From contig JAEWTK010000021.1 in the NCBI GenBank assembly GCA_023459535.1, positions 1 to 7,749 on the forward strand: 7,749 bases of DNA, given 5' to 3'. The stretch comes from Pseudomonadota bacterium. GTDB taxonomy: Bacteria > Pseudomonadota > Gammaproteobacteria > Burkholderiales > Methylophilaceae. The notes under the pieces are model-generated. The model saw only the letters and a program-made list of their open reading frames with translations. It made no database searches and was not told the DNA's origin. The position numbers and the translations under genes are program-made. Below are positions 1-5,926 of this stretch, in pieces; the first letter of the stretch is position 1; each line of letters opens with the position of its first letter.

Positions 1-874
1 GGTCGGAGATGCCCTCGATCTTCTTCTCGTTGACCAGTTCCGCGATCTTTTCGATCAGCGTCTTCTTGTTGACCTGATACGGCAGCTCATCAATGATGAT
101 GGCCTGGCGATCGCCCTTGCCGATATCCTCGAAATGCGTACGGCCGCGCATGACCACACGACCACGGCCGGTACGGTAGCCTTCCTTGACCCCCACGGTA
201 CCGTAAATGATGCCGGCAGTCGGGAAGTCCGGTGCCGGGATGATGTCAATCAGTTCATCGACCGAAGTTTCCGGGTTCTGCAGTAACAACAGGCAGGCAT
301 CCAGTACCTCGTTCAAATTATGCGGCGGGATATTGGTCGCCATGCCGACCGCAATACCAGAACTGCCGTTGATCAGCAGATTGGGAATACGCGCCGGCAT
401 GATGAGCGGTTCATGTTCGGAGCCGTCATAGTTGGGGCCGAAATCCACGGTTTCCTTGTCGATATCCGCCAGCAACTCGTGCGCGATGCGCGCCATGCGA
501 ATTTCGGTGTAACGCATCGCCGCCGCGTTATCGCCGTCAACCGAACCGAAGTTACCCTGACCGTCTACCAGCATGTAACGCAACGAAAAGTCCTGCGCCA
601 TGCGAACAATCGTGTCATAGACGGCCGTATCACCATGCGGGTGATATTTACCGATCACGTCACCGACAATACGCGCCGATTTCTTGTAGGCACGATTCCA
701 GTCATTGCTGAGCTCGTGCATGGCGTAGAGAACCCGCCTGTGTACAGGTTTCAGGCCGTCACGCACATCGGGTAAGGCACGTCCCACGATCACGCTCATG
801 GCGTAATCGAGATACGACCTGCGCATCTCGTCTTCAAGGCTGATAGGAAGGGTTTCTTTTGCGAATTGTTCCAT
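1..874 (-). CDS. gyrA: DNA gyrase subunit A, N-terminal part (cut by window edge)
   Basis: GyrA is the breakage-reunion subunit of the A2B2 gyrase, which introduces negative supercoils into DNA using ATP. The reading frame begins [18 protein letters not shown] and runs to the left edge, giving 290 full residues after counting the cut codon; about two thirds of the protein (rest of the breakage-reunion domain and the C-terminal DNA-wrapping domain) lies outside. Numbering matches E. coli GyrA exactly through the quinolone-resistance region. The catalytic tyrosine is Tyr122 in [10 protein letters not shown], and the QRDR reads [10 protein letters not shown] at 78-87, so residue 83 is Thr and 87 is Asp. 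The conserved [20 protein letters not shown] segment is intact. The ATG at 874 is the only sensible start, since it gives the family N-terminus, but no clear Shine-Dalgarno lies before it. The gene has its own promoter (912-920). Confidence 0.98.
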   Translation of the reverse strand, partial: MEQFAKETLPISLEDEMRRSYLDYAMSVIVGRALPDVRDGLKPVHRRVLYAMHELSNDWNRAYKKSARIVGDVIGKYHPHGDTAVYDTIVRMAQDFSLRYMLVDGQGNFGSVDGDNAAAMRYTEIRMARIAHELLADIDKETVDFGPNYDGSEHEPLIMPARIPNLLINGSSGIAVGMATNIPPHNLNEVLDACLLLLQNPETSVDELIDIIPAPDFPTAGIIYGTVGVKEGYRTGRGRVVMRGRTHFEDIGKGDRQAIIIDELPYQVNKKTLIEKIAELVNEKKIEGISD

Positions 875-911
875 ATTGGCTATCGGCTTAATTGGTGACT
901 TAAAGGTAGGG

Positions 912-920
912 ATTCTAGCA
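912..920 (-). promoter_or_regulatory. Extended -10 promoter of gyrA
   Basis: On the minus strand this reads TGCTAGAAT: a TG-N extension followed by TAGAAT, five of six matches to TATAAT. It lies about 38 bases upstream of the gyrA ATG, predicting transcription start near 905 and a leader of about 30 bases. A TTGACG lies upstream but only 12 bases away, too close to serve as its -35, and no good hexamer sits at 16-18 bases. An extended -10 promoter that does not need a strong -35 fits this. Motif reading only, with no experimental support. Confidence 0.55.
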
Positions 921-993
921 TGATACGACCGTCAAATCATGCCTGATTGCAACTGACTTGACGCCTTTGCCGGCGCGGCTTCCAATGACTTTC

Positions 994-1010
994 TGCCGGC
1001 TCTGCCGGCA
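994..1010. repeat. GC-rich hairpin made from TGCCGGC repeats
   Basis: TGCCGGC (994-1000) and its reverse complement GCCGGCA (1004-1010) form a perfect 7-bp stem with a 3-base loop. Outer TTTC/GAAA arms could extend it past a 2-base bulge. A third TGCCGGC lies at 968-974. In the minus direction no U-tract follows the stem, so it is not a standard intrinsic terminator for the upstream genes. It sits between the terminator at 1056-1090 and the gyrA promoter. Function unknown. Confidence 0.5.
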
Positions 1011-1055
1011 CAGAAAAAAACAGCCTGTTACTGACTGATAAAAGCATGTCCGGAT

Positions 1056-1090
1056 AAAAACAGAAACGGGGCTGCTGCCCCGTTTCTGTT
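1056..1090 (-). terminator. Rho-independent terminator after the two small genes
   Basis: A perfect 14-bp inverted repeat (1059-1072 with 1077-1090) encloses a TGCT loop. In the minus direction the stem ends in CTG followed by five Ts (1060-1056, two of them in the stem). It lies about 50 bases past the stop of the small membrane-protein gene and separates that unit from gyrA. Two weaker hairpins lie between it and that stop codon: CCAGT/ACTGG at 1102-1115 and GTCAGC/GCTGAC at 1115-1131. Confidence 0.88.
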
Positions 1091-1139
1091 AATGACCAAA
1101 TCCAGTTGGCACTGGTCAGCATTTAGCTGACAGCTACAT

Positions 1140-1364
1140 TCACTTGCCTCGACCATGCAGCACGATGAGCAGGACACCAGCAATGATGGCGCCGACCGCC
1201 ACAACACTGGGAATGGCAATCTCCTTCTCTACTTCCGCAGTAGCCTTCAGGGCGCCGATCTGGAGGATGGTTTCCTCCGTGGTAAAACTGAATCCCTGAT
1301 AGACCAACGCCGCTACGCCCAACACGGCCAGCAACAACCCCAGCAAGACCTGTGGTTTCATCAT
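1140..1364 (-). CDS. Small hypothetical protein with two membrane segments
   Basis: The predicted protein has 74 residues. Two hydrophobic stretches, about residues 5-23 and 52-70, flank a short charged section (about 29-50) with TTEET and EVEKE, and a basic tail HGRGK follows. This suggests a helical hairpin in the inner membrane with a short loop between. The first segment could instead be read as a signal anchor. The start has two adjacent ATGs (1364 and 1361). A GAGGG ribosome site lies 4 bases before the first and 7 before the second, so the second is slightly better spaced. The gene follows the coiled-coil gene by 34 bases and is followed by a strong terminator, so the two are probably cotranscribed. 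Small proteins of this build occur in many proteobacteria, but I cannot assign a function or a firm family name. Confidence 0.82.
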   Translation of the reverse strand: MMKPQVLLGLLLAVLGVAALVYQGFSFTTEETILQIGALKATAEVEKEIAIPSVVAVGAIIAGVLLIVLHGRGK

Positions 1365-1398
1365 GACTCCCTCATAAATTATGCGGTAGTCGCAATTA

Positions 1399-1686
1399 CT
1401 AGCCGAATTTCTTGCGAGCTTCGGCTAGCGCATGCTTGATGCTCGCCCATGCCTCGTCACCGCCCTTGCGCAGCTCCTGCCAGGCATCTCCGGCCGAGTC
1501 CTGGATTTCCTTCAGCTTGATTCTGGCTTCGTCACGCTTGGCACGTAACAAGGTCAGCTGCTCATCAGCCTTGACGCGAAGTTCCGCATCCAGCTTGCGT
1601 GCACGCTCCTCCAGCACATCGATATCTGCGCTCCACTCGTCCAGTTGCGTTTTCAGCTTTTCAACATATTCATCTTTTACACTCAT
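1399..1686 (-). CDS. Small helical coiled-coil protein, possible stress-response family
   Basis: This 95-residue protein is rich in Glu, Lys, Ala, Asp and Arg, with no signal peptide and no membrane segment, so it is probably cytoplasmic. Residues about 4-62 have heptad-like spacing typical of a coiled coil. The C-terminal part (SAGDAWQELR, then GGDEAWASIKHAL) has regularly spaced Trp residues on a predicted amphipathic helix. It resembles the short coiled-coil proteins sometimes annotated as the sll1863 stress-response family; this is from memory and is a resemblance, not an assignment. The ATG at 1686 is well supported: AAGGAG (1694-1699) lies 7 bases upstream. It is the first gene of a two-gene unit with the small membrane protein. 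I found no convincing promoter in the 91 bases between it and metZ, so it may rely on metZ transcription or on an unrecognised promoter. Confidence 0.85.
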   Translation of the reverse strand: MSVKDEYVEKLKTQLDEWSADIDVLEERARKLDAELRVKADEQLTLLRAKRDEARIKLKEIQDSAGDAWQELRKGGDEAWASIKHALAEARKKFG

Positions 1687-1777
1687 GTTCCAACTCCTTC
1701 CTGGTTAAAAATCAGATCCAATCGCAAGTGTGACACATACAGCATCAAGAAGTGCATGGATTGAACTTGCAAATCTT

Positions 1778-2947
1778 TCAGCGGCTCAGCAACCCAAGGT
1801 CTGCCTTGAGATCATTAATATGCTCCAGACCTACCGCGATGCGCACCAAACCATCCCCTATGCCCGCCGCTGCTCGTGCCTCGGCGCTCACACGGCTGTG
1901 GGTGGTAGTCGCCGGGTGTGTAATCGTGCTCTTGGCATCGCCCAGATTGGCCGTAATGGAAATCAGGCGCGTCGAGTCGATCAGACGCCACGCAGCGTCT
2001 TTGCCACCCTTCACATCGAATGACACAATGGCGCCACCGCTCTTCTGCTGCCTCATCGCCAGCGCATGCTGCGGATGCGAAGTCAGGCCCGGATAATATA
2101 CCCGACCGACGCCAGCCTGTTGCTCCAGCCACTGCGCGAGTTCCAGGGCATTGCGCGCATGCGCCTCCATACGCACATGCAAGGTCTCCAGCCCCTTGAG
2201 GAAAACCCAAGCATTGAATGCACTCAGGCTCGGACCGGCCGTTCTAAGAAAACCATATACAGGTTCCAGTACCTCTTTTTTACCAAGCACGGCACCGCCC
2301 AGGCAACGTCCCTGCCCATCGATGTACTTGGTGGCCGAGTGGATGATGATATCCGCACCCAGATTCAGGGGTTTCTGCAACGCCGGCGTGCAAAAACAGT
2401 TATCGACTACCAGCAATGCGCCAGCTGTATGGGCAATACCGGCCAGCTCGGCAATATCGCAGACTTCGGTCAGCGGATTGGACGGCGTTTCGACAAAGAA
2501 GAGCTTGGTATTGGGGCGGACTGCCGCCTTCCATTCCTCAGGATCGGTCAATGAAACAAACGTCGTCTGCAGACCCCAGCGCTGGAGAATATTGCTGAAC
2601 AGCTGCACGGACGTACCGAAGATACTGCGCGAAGCCACCACATGATCGCCGGCAGAACACAGGCCCATGACGCACGCCAGGATTGCGGACATGCCGGAAG
2701 AAGTAGCCACGCAGAACTCGGCACCTTCCAATGCAGCCAGCTTGTTCTGGAACATGGTCACCGTCGGGTTGGTGAAGCGGGAGTAGATGTTGCCCGGCTC
2801 CTGTCCACCGAACCGTGCAGCCGCCTGCGCGGCATCCTTGAAAACAAAACTGGAGGTGAGGAACATCGCTTCGGAATTCTCACCGAACTCCGTATGTTCA
2901 CTACCCGCCCTTACCCCCAGCGTCTCTGGCTGCCATTGCTTGTTCAT
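1778..2947 (-). CDS. metZ: O-succinylhomoserine sulfhydrylase
   Basis: MetZ is a PLP-dependent enzyme of the Cys/Met metabolism family. It joins O-succinylhomoserine with sulfide to make homocysteine in the cytoplasm, the direct-sulfhydrylation route to methionine. The 389-residue product is of normal family length. Visible family landmarks are YSRFTNPT (55-62), SSGMSA (83-88), the PLP-aspartate in VVDNCF (D182) and the Schiff-base lysine K207 in SATKYIDGQGR. The SATKYIDGQGR form fits MetZ better than MetB or MetC, although related family members cannot be fully excluded without a tree. I chose the ATG at 2947 because AAAGG lies 7 bases before it. Upstream in-frame TTG (2962) and ATG (2953) starts would have poor or no ribosome sites. 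The leader carries a SAM-II riboswitch and terminator, so SAM repression of expression is expected. Confidence 0.95.
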   Translation of the reverse strand: MNKQWQPETLGVRAGSEHTEFGENSEAMFLTSSFVFKDAAQAAARFGGQEPGNIYSRFTNPTVTMFQNKLAALEGAEFCVATSSGMSAILACVMGLCSAGDHVVASRSIFGTSVQLFSNILQRWGLQTTFVSLTDPEEWKAAVRPNTKLFFVETPSNPLTEVCDIAELAGIAHTAGALLVVDNCFCTPALQKPLNLGADIIIHSATKYIDGQGRCLGGAVLGKKEVLEPVYGFLRTAGPSLSAFNAWVFLKGLETLHVRMEAHARNALELAQWLEQQAGVGRVYYPGLTSHPQHALAMRQQKSGGAIVSFDVKGGKDAAWRLIDSTRLISITANLGDAKSTITHPATTTHSRVSAEARAAAGIGDGLVRIAVGLEHINDLKADLGLLSR

Positions 2948-2997
2948 TGCCATACCTTTCAAAACTGTCTATTCATGTTCTCAAAAATGGCGGGCAT

Positions 2998-3047
2998 AAA
3001 AAAAACCCGCTCAGCGTTGCTAAAGTCAGCTTGGCCAAAACGGGTTT
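2998..3047 (-). terminator. Intrinsic terminator in the metZ leader (riboswitch expression platform)
   Basis: On the minus strand AAACCCG (3047-3041) pairs with CGGGTTT (3009-3003), and eight Ts (3005-2998) follow the CGGG. The space between the arms holds a second helix next to the main stem: TTTAGC (3024-3019) with GCTGAG (3015-3010), loop AAC, with two G-U pairs. It starts about 15 bases after the SAM-II aptamer and ends 50 bases before the metZ ATG. It would stop both metZ leader transcripts and readthrough from purF. A further GCGGG/CCCGC pairing (3010-3006 with 2994-2990) is exclusive with the main stem and might act as a backup. Confidence 0.75.
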
Positions 3048-3061
3048 CGCATTACTTGACT

Positions 3062-3145
3062 CGCTTTAGCTGAATTTATAACGCGCTCGCAAGCTGAGTT
3101 AGTGCTGTTAAAAGACATCTCGCAGCACGCTCAAATCAGCGCAAA
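3062..3145 (-). promoter_or_regulatory. SAM-II (SAM_alpha) riboswitch aptamer upstream of metZ
   Basis: The minus-strand RNA matches the SAM-II pseudoknot fold. P1 is GCGCU (3142-3138) with AGCGC (3087-3083). The conserved GAUUU (3137-3133) follows the 5' strand, UUGC (3092-3089) precedes the 3' strand, and AUAAA (3079-3075) and GCUAAA (3070-3065) follow it. The order and spacing match the crystallised environmental SAM-II RNA as I remember it. The uridines that contact SAM there (U11, U21, U44) correspond to 3134, 3091 and 3068. The A24-U40 pair of that RNA appears here as G3088 with C3072, a compensatory change. Unlike the 52-base minimal form, loop 1 carries an extra perfect 6-bp hairpin, GTGCTG (3128-3123) with CAGCAC (3107-3102). 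Position before metZ fits the known role of turning down methionine genes when SAM is abundant. Confidence 0.88.
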
Positions 3146-3149
3146 TTCA

Positions 3150-3179
3150 ATCTTAGTCCTTCACGACTCCTGCCGTCAA
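3150..3179 (-). promoter_or_regulatory. Sigma-70 promoter for the metZ leader
   Basis: TTGACG (3179-3174, five of six consensus bases) and TAAGAT (3155-3150, four of six) are separated by 18 bases. The -35 begins two bases after the purF stop codon. Predicted transcription start is about 3143, which is the first base or two of riboswitch stem P1, so the transcript would begin with the aptamer. A second AT-rich candidate (TATAAA near 3080-3075) lies inside the aptamer consensus and is better explained by it. Confidence 0.65.
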
Positions 3180-3180
3180 G

Positions 3181-4722
3181 TCAGGCCGGCTCTTCCTCGT
3201 GCTCTTTGGCAGAAACCAGATTCAGATCCAGCTGCGTACTCGAATTTGCCGGTTTCCGGTGCTTATAACCTTCACCACGAGCAGATTCGATTTCGTTCAG
3301 GTAGGCTTCATCGATGTCACCGGTTACGTAATTGCCATCGAAACAGGAACAATCAAAAAACTCAATATCCGGATTGCTCAGCTGCACGGCCTTGATCAGG
3401 GCATCCAGATCCTGATAAATCAGCGCGTCTGCGCCGATTTCCTTGCAAATTTCCTCATCCGTACGGCCAGTCGCCAGCAATTCATTACGCGTAGGCATGT
3501 CGATGCCATAGACGTTGGGGAAACGTACCGGAGGCGCGGCAGATGCAAAATAAACCTTGTTGGCGCCAGCATCGCGGGCCATCTGCACGATCTGCTGAGA
3601 TGTCGTTCCGCGCACGATGGAGTCATCGACCAGCAATACATTTTTGCCTTTGAACTCCATGCCGATCGGATTCAATTTCTGTCGCACCGATTTCTTGCGC
3701 AGGGCCTGGCCAGGCATAATGAAGGTGCGGCCGATGTAACGATTCTTGATGAAACCTTCACGATATGTGAGATTCAGCGCATTGGCCAGTTGCAGCGCAC
3801 TCGGCCGACTGGTATCGGGAATCGGGATGACGACATCGATCTGCAGATCTTTCCATTCACGGTGGATCTTCTCTGCCAGGCTCTCCCCCATATGCAGCCG
3901 GGTCTGGTAGACCGACACATTGTCAATCACCGAATCGGGGCGTGCAAGATAGACATACTCGAAGATACATGGGGTCAACTTGGGGTTCACCGCGCACTGG
4001 CGCGAATAGAAATTGCCGTCCATATCGATAAAGATGGCTTCGCCCGGCTCGACATCACGCAGCAGCGTAAAACCCAACACATCGAGCGCCACACTCTCGG
4101 ATGCAACGACATATTCAACACCCTCCTCGGTCTCGTTCTTGCCGATCACCAATGGCCGGATACCATGTGGATCACGGAAAGCAAGCAAGCCAAAATTGGC
4201 GATCATGGCAACTACGCCATAGGCACCTTTGCAACGCTTGTGTACACCAGCCACGGCCTCGAACACCATGTCCGTATTCAACACGGCGTTGTGTGCAGTG
4301 CGCTCGATCTCGTGCGCCAGTACATTGAGCAGCACTTCGGAATCGGAGTTCGTATTGATATGGCGCAGGTCCTGCCTGAACATTTCCTGCTTGAGCTGGG
4401 CAGAGTTGGTCAAATTACCGTTGTGACCGAGCACAATGCCGAATGGTGAGTTGACATAGAAAGGTTGGGCTTCAGCAGCGGATGATGAGCCCGCTGTAGG
4501 ATAACGCACATGCGCTATGCCGGCATTGCCGACCAGACTGCGCATATGCCGGGTCTGGAACACGTCCTGTACCAGACCATTGCTTTTATGCATGTAGAAA
4601 GTATTGCCGTCGCACGTGACAATACCGGCAGCATCCTGACCGCGATGCTGCAACACCAGCAATCCGTCATAGAGCAACTGATTGACCGAGCTTTTACTGA
4701 CTACTCCAATGATTCCGCACAT
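3181..4722 (-). CDS. purF: Amidophosphoribosyltransferase
   Basis: PurF carries out the first committed step of purine synthesis, making 5-phosphoribosylamine from PRPP and glutamine in the cytoplasm. The 513-residue product is full length (E. coli has 505). The N-terminal Ntn glutaminase domain starts with the catalytic Cys2 directly after Met, so there is no propeptide, as in the E. coli type. Further landmarks are HRGQDAAGI (26-34), HVRYPT (71-76) and HNGN (100-103). The C-terminal phosphoribosyltransferase domain has [11 protein letters not shown] (299-309) and the PRPP loop [13 protein letters not shown] (362-374). The end holds the conserved [13 protein letters not shown] segment (457-469). 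The ATG at 4722 is fixed by the need for Cys at position 2, but the ribosome site is weak (GGAT 9 bases away). It follows cvpA by 61 bases containing a hairpin. No separate terminator lies between it and the metZ promoter. Confidence 0.98.
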   Translation of the reverse strand: MCGIIGVVSKSSVNQLLYDGLLVLQHRGQDAAGIVTCDGNTFYMHKSNGLVQDVFQTRHMRSLVGNAGIAHVRYPTAGSSSAAEAQPFYVNSPFGIVLGHNGNLTNSAQLKQEMFRQDLRHINTNSDSEVLLNVLAHEIERTAHNAVLNTDMVFEAVAGVHKRCKGAYGVVAMIANFGLLAFRDPHGIRPLVIGKNETEEGVEYVVASESVALDVLGFTLLRDVEPGEAIFIDMDGNFYSRQCAVNPKLTPCIFEYVYLARPDSVIDNVSVYQTRLHMGESLAEKIHREWKDLQIDVVIPIPDTSRPSALQLANALNLTYREGFIKNRYIGRTFIMPGQALRKKSVRQKLNPIGMEFKGKNVLLVDDSIVRGTTSQQIVQMARDAGANKVYFASAAPPVRFPNVYGIDMPTRNELLATGRTDEEICKEIGADALIYQDLDALIKAVQLSNPDIEFFDCSCFDGNYVTGDIDEAYLNEIESARGEGYKHRKPANSSTQLDLNLVSAKEHEEEPA

Positions 4723-4758
4723 TAATCAAACATCCAATAAACTAAAATCTGTTAAGCC

Positions 4759-4784
4759 GATTGAGCCAATCCAGTTGCTCAATC
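4759..4784 (-). repeat. Intercistronic hairpin between cvpA and purF
   Basis: GATTGAGC (minus strand, 4784-4777) and GCTCAATC (4766-4759) form a perfect 8-bp stem around a 10-base loop. Its first base is the last base of the cvpA TAG stop, and purF starts 36 bases later. Only TTTT, nine bases after the stem, resembles a U-tract, so it is a poor terminator. It could be a weak attenuator, an mRNA 3'-end stabiliser or a spacer structure that affects purF expression. Confidence 0.6.
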
Positions 4785-5275
4785 TAGTCGTATTTGACAT
4801 GCTTGGCAATATCCGCCGGCAACCATGACAATTGCGCCAGCACCACCGCCTCCAATGGCGCGGCAAACATGGCATTACGCCACATCGGGTCTCTGGGAAA
4901 CCCGGTAAATCCGGCCAGCAATACCAGTATGCACACCACCAGAATGCCCCGCAGAACACCGAACACGGCGCCCAGTCCGCGATCAATCCAGCCCAGGCCC
5001 ACCTTCTTGAAAATATGAGAGAGTGCAATCGCCAGCAAACTGCATAACAGCAATGTCGTCAGGAACACGATCAGGAAAGCCGCCAACATTTTGAGCTCTG
5101 CGCTGGGAATGGCCTCCGGTAACATAGGCACCAACTCAAGCGCATAAAGTCTGGCAACGATAAAGGCTGCCACCCAGCTTATCAGGGCCAGCACTTCTCT
5201 GACGAATCCGCGCATGATGCTGAGCAGGACAGAAACTCCCACAATTGCCAACACTGCATAATCGAAGCCGGTCAT
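4784..5275 (-). CDS. cvpA: CvpA family inner-membrane protein
   Basis: CvpA proteins were first linked to colicin V production in E. coli; more recent work ties the family to envelope homeostasis and stress tolerance, and the molecular activity is not settled. The 163-residue product matches the E. coli length. Four hydrophobic segments are visible at about residues 5-25, 27-45, 62-87 and 103-125. The family signatures MRGFVREVLALISW (21-34) and DRGLGAVFGVLRG (98-110) are present, and the soluble tail from about 126 ends in KHVKYD. The start ATG at 5275 is 6 bases after the stop of the SPOR gene with no strong ribosome site, so translational coupling is likely. The position before purF is the classical cvpA-purF arrangement. 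Confidence 0.95.
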   Translation of the reverse strand: MTGFDYAVLAIVGVSVLLSIMRGFVREVLALISWVAAFIVARLYALELVPMLPEAIPSAELKMLAAFLIVFLTTLLLCSLLAIALSHIFKKVGLGWIDRGLGAVFGVLRGILVVCILVLLAGFTGFPRDPMWRNAMFAAPLEAVVLAQLSWLPADIAKHVKYD

Positions 5276-5281
5276 AAACGC

Positions 5282-5893
5282 TTATTTGTTGGTAATAATC
5301 ATGCCGGACAAGCCAGTGGCTTTGATTTTGGCCAAGGCGTCCTCGGCCAGAGCACGATTGTCGAATGGCCCTACCCGCAGACGGATCTTTTCGCCTTGCG
5401 CGGTCTGCACCTTCTCGGTAGAAGGCTTCAAGCCCTGAGCCTTCAGCTTTTCTTCCAACTGCCTGACATTGGCTGCATCGGAAAACACCCCGATCTGCAC
5501 CAAATAGGTGGGCGTCTTTGCTGCGCTCACCGCAGGCTTGGCTTCAACCGCCGGGCTGGTCGCAGGTTTAGTCACAGGTGTGGATGCAGTCACTGCATCA
5601 TCTACTGGCAAGCCCGCATCTGCAGAAGTTGCTGGCTCGTTGCTTTCTACAGGATCCGGCAGAGCTGCCTGTGGCTCATCTGACTCGGGAACATAAGGGG
5701 TAATGGAGGATGCGAACTCCTCGTCATCCTGGCTAGGGATGGAAATCTCAATTTCCTGCTGCGACTGATTGGCGGACCGATCGTCCAGCACCATAGGCAG
5801 CACTGTAACCATAAGCAAGACCAGCGCAATGGCGCCCACCAGTCGTCTACGTGCTCGTTTCCTGAATTGAATCTCTTGTTCGTCTATCGACAT
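5282..5893 (-). CDS. dedD: DedD-like SPOR-domain cell-division protein
   Basis: The 203-residue product has the layout of a bitopic division protein. A short basic cytoplasmic N-terminus (RKRARRRLVG, 11-20) leads into one membrane segment (about 17-37). A long periplasmic linker rich in Pro, Ala, Ser, Thr, Glu and Asp (about 40-127) follows, then a C-terminal SPOR domain (about 128-202) that begins TYLVQIGVFSDAANV and includes RLRVGPFDNRALAE. SPOR domains bind glycan strands lacking stem peptides at the septum. The symbol dedD rests on the accD-folC-dedD-cvpA-purF order shared with E. coli plus the architecture, because linkers do not align well. I chose the ATG at 5893: GGAGAG lies 7 bases upstream. 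A longer reading from a TTG at 5914 would add seven residues and place this ribosome site inside the gene. The gap to folC is 33 bases. Confidence 0.9.
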   Translation of the reverse strand: MSIDEQEIQFRKRARRRLVGAIALVLLMVTVLPMVLDDRSANQSQQEIEISIPSQDDEEFASSITPYVPESDEPQAALPDPVESNEPATSADAGLPVDDAVTASTPVTKPATSPAVEAKPAVSAAKTPTYLVQIGVFSDAANVRQLEEKLKAQGLKPSTEKVQTAQGEKIRLRVGPFDNRALAEDALAKIKATGLSGMIITNK

Positions 5894-5926
5894 TGACGCA
5901 CTCTCCAATGGCAAACAGCCCGCCTG

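Noticed and set aside
320..775. A 151-codon plus-strand frame opposite gyrA
   Set aside because: It is a shadow of highly conserved gyrA coding sequence, with no protein family resemblance.
937..1219. Two overlapping 61-63 codon minus-strand frames before gyrA
   Set aside because: They run through the intrinsic terminator and hairpins, lack ribosome sites and show no protein-like composition.
2960..2998. A 12-codon frame in the metZ leader starting at the ATG after the U-tract
   Set aside because: It has no ribosome site before it and no run of Met or Cys codons as expected of a regulatory leader peptide. The riboswitch already explains control.
3075..3080. TATAAA as the -10 box of a metZ promoter
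   Set aside because: No acceptable -35 lies 16-18 bases upstream, and these bases belong to the conserved A-rich segment of the SAM-II aptamer. The promoter at 3150-3179 is better.
3199..4449. A 416-codon open frame on the plus strand opposite purF
   Set aside because: It lies wholly inside purF on the other strand, shows no recognisable domain and has no ribosome site that I can see. purF is certain, and long antisense frames of this kind follow from its codon use.
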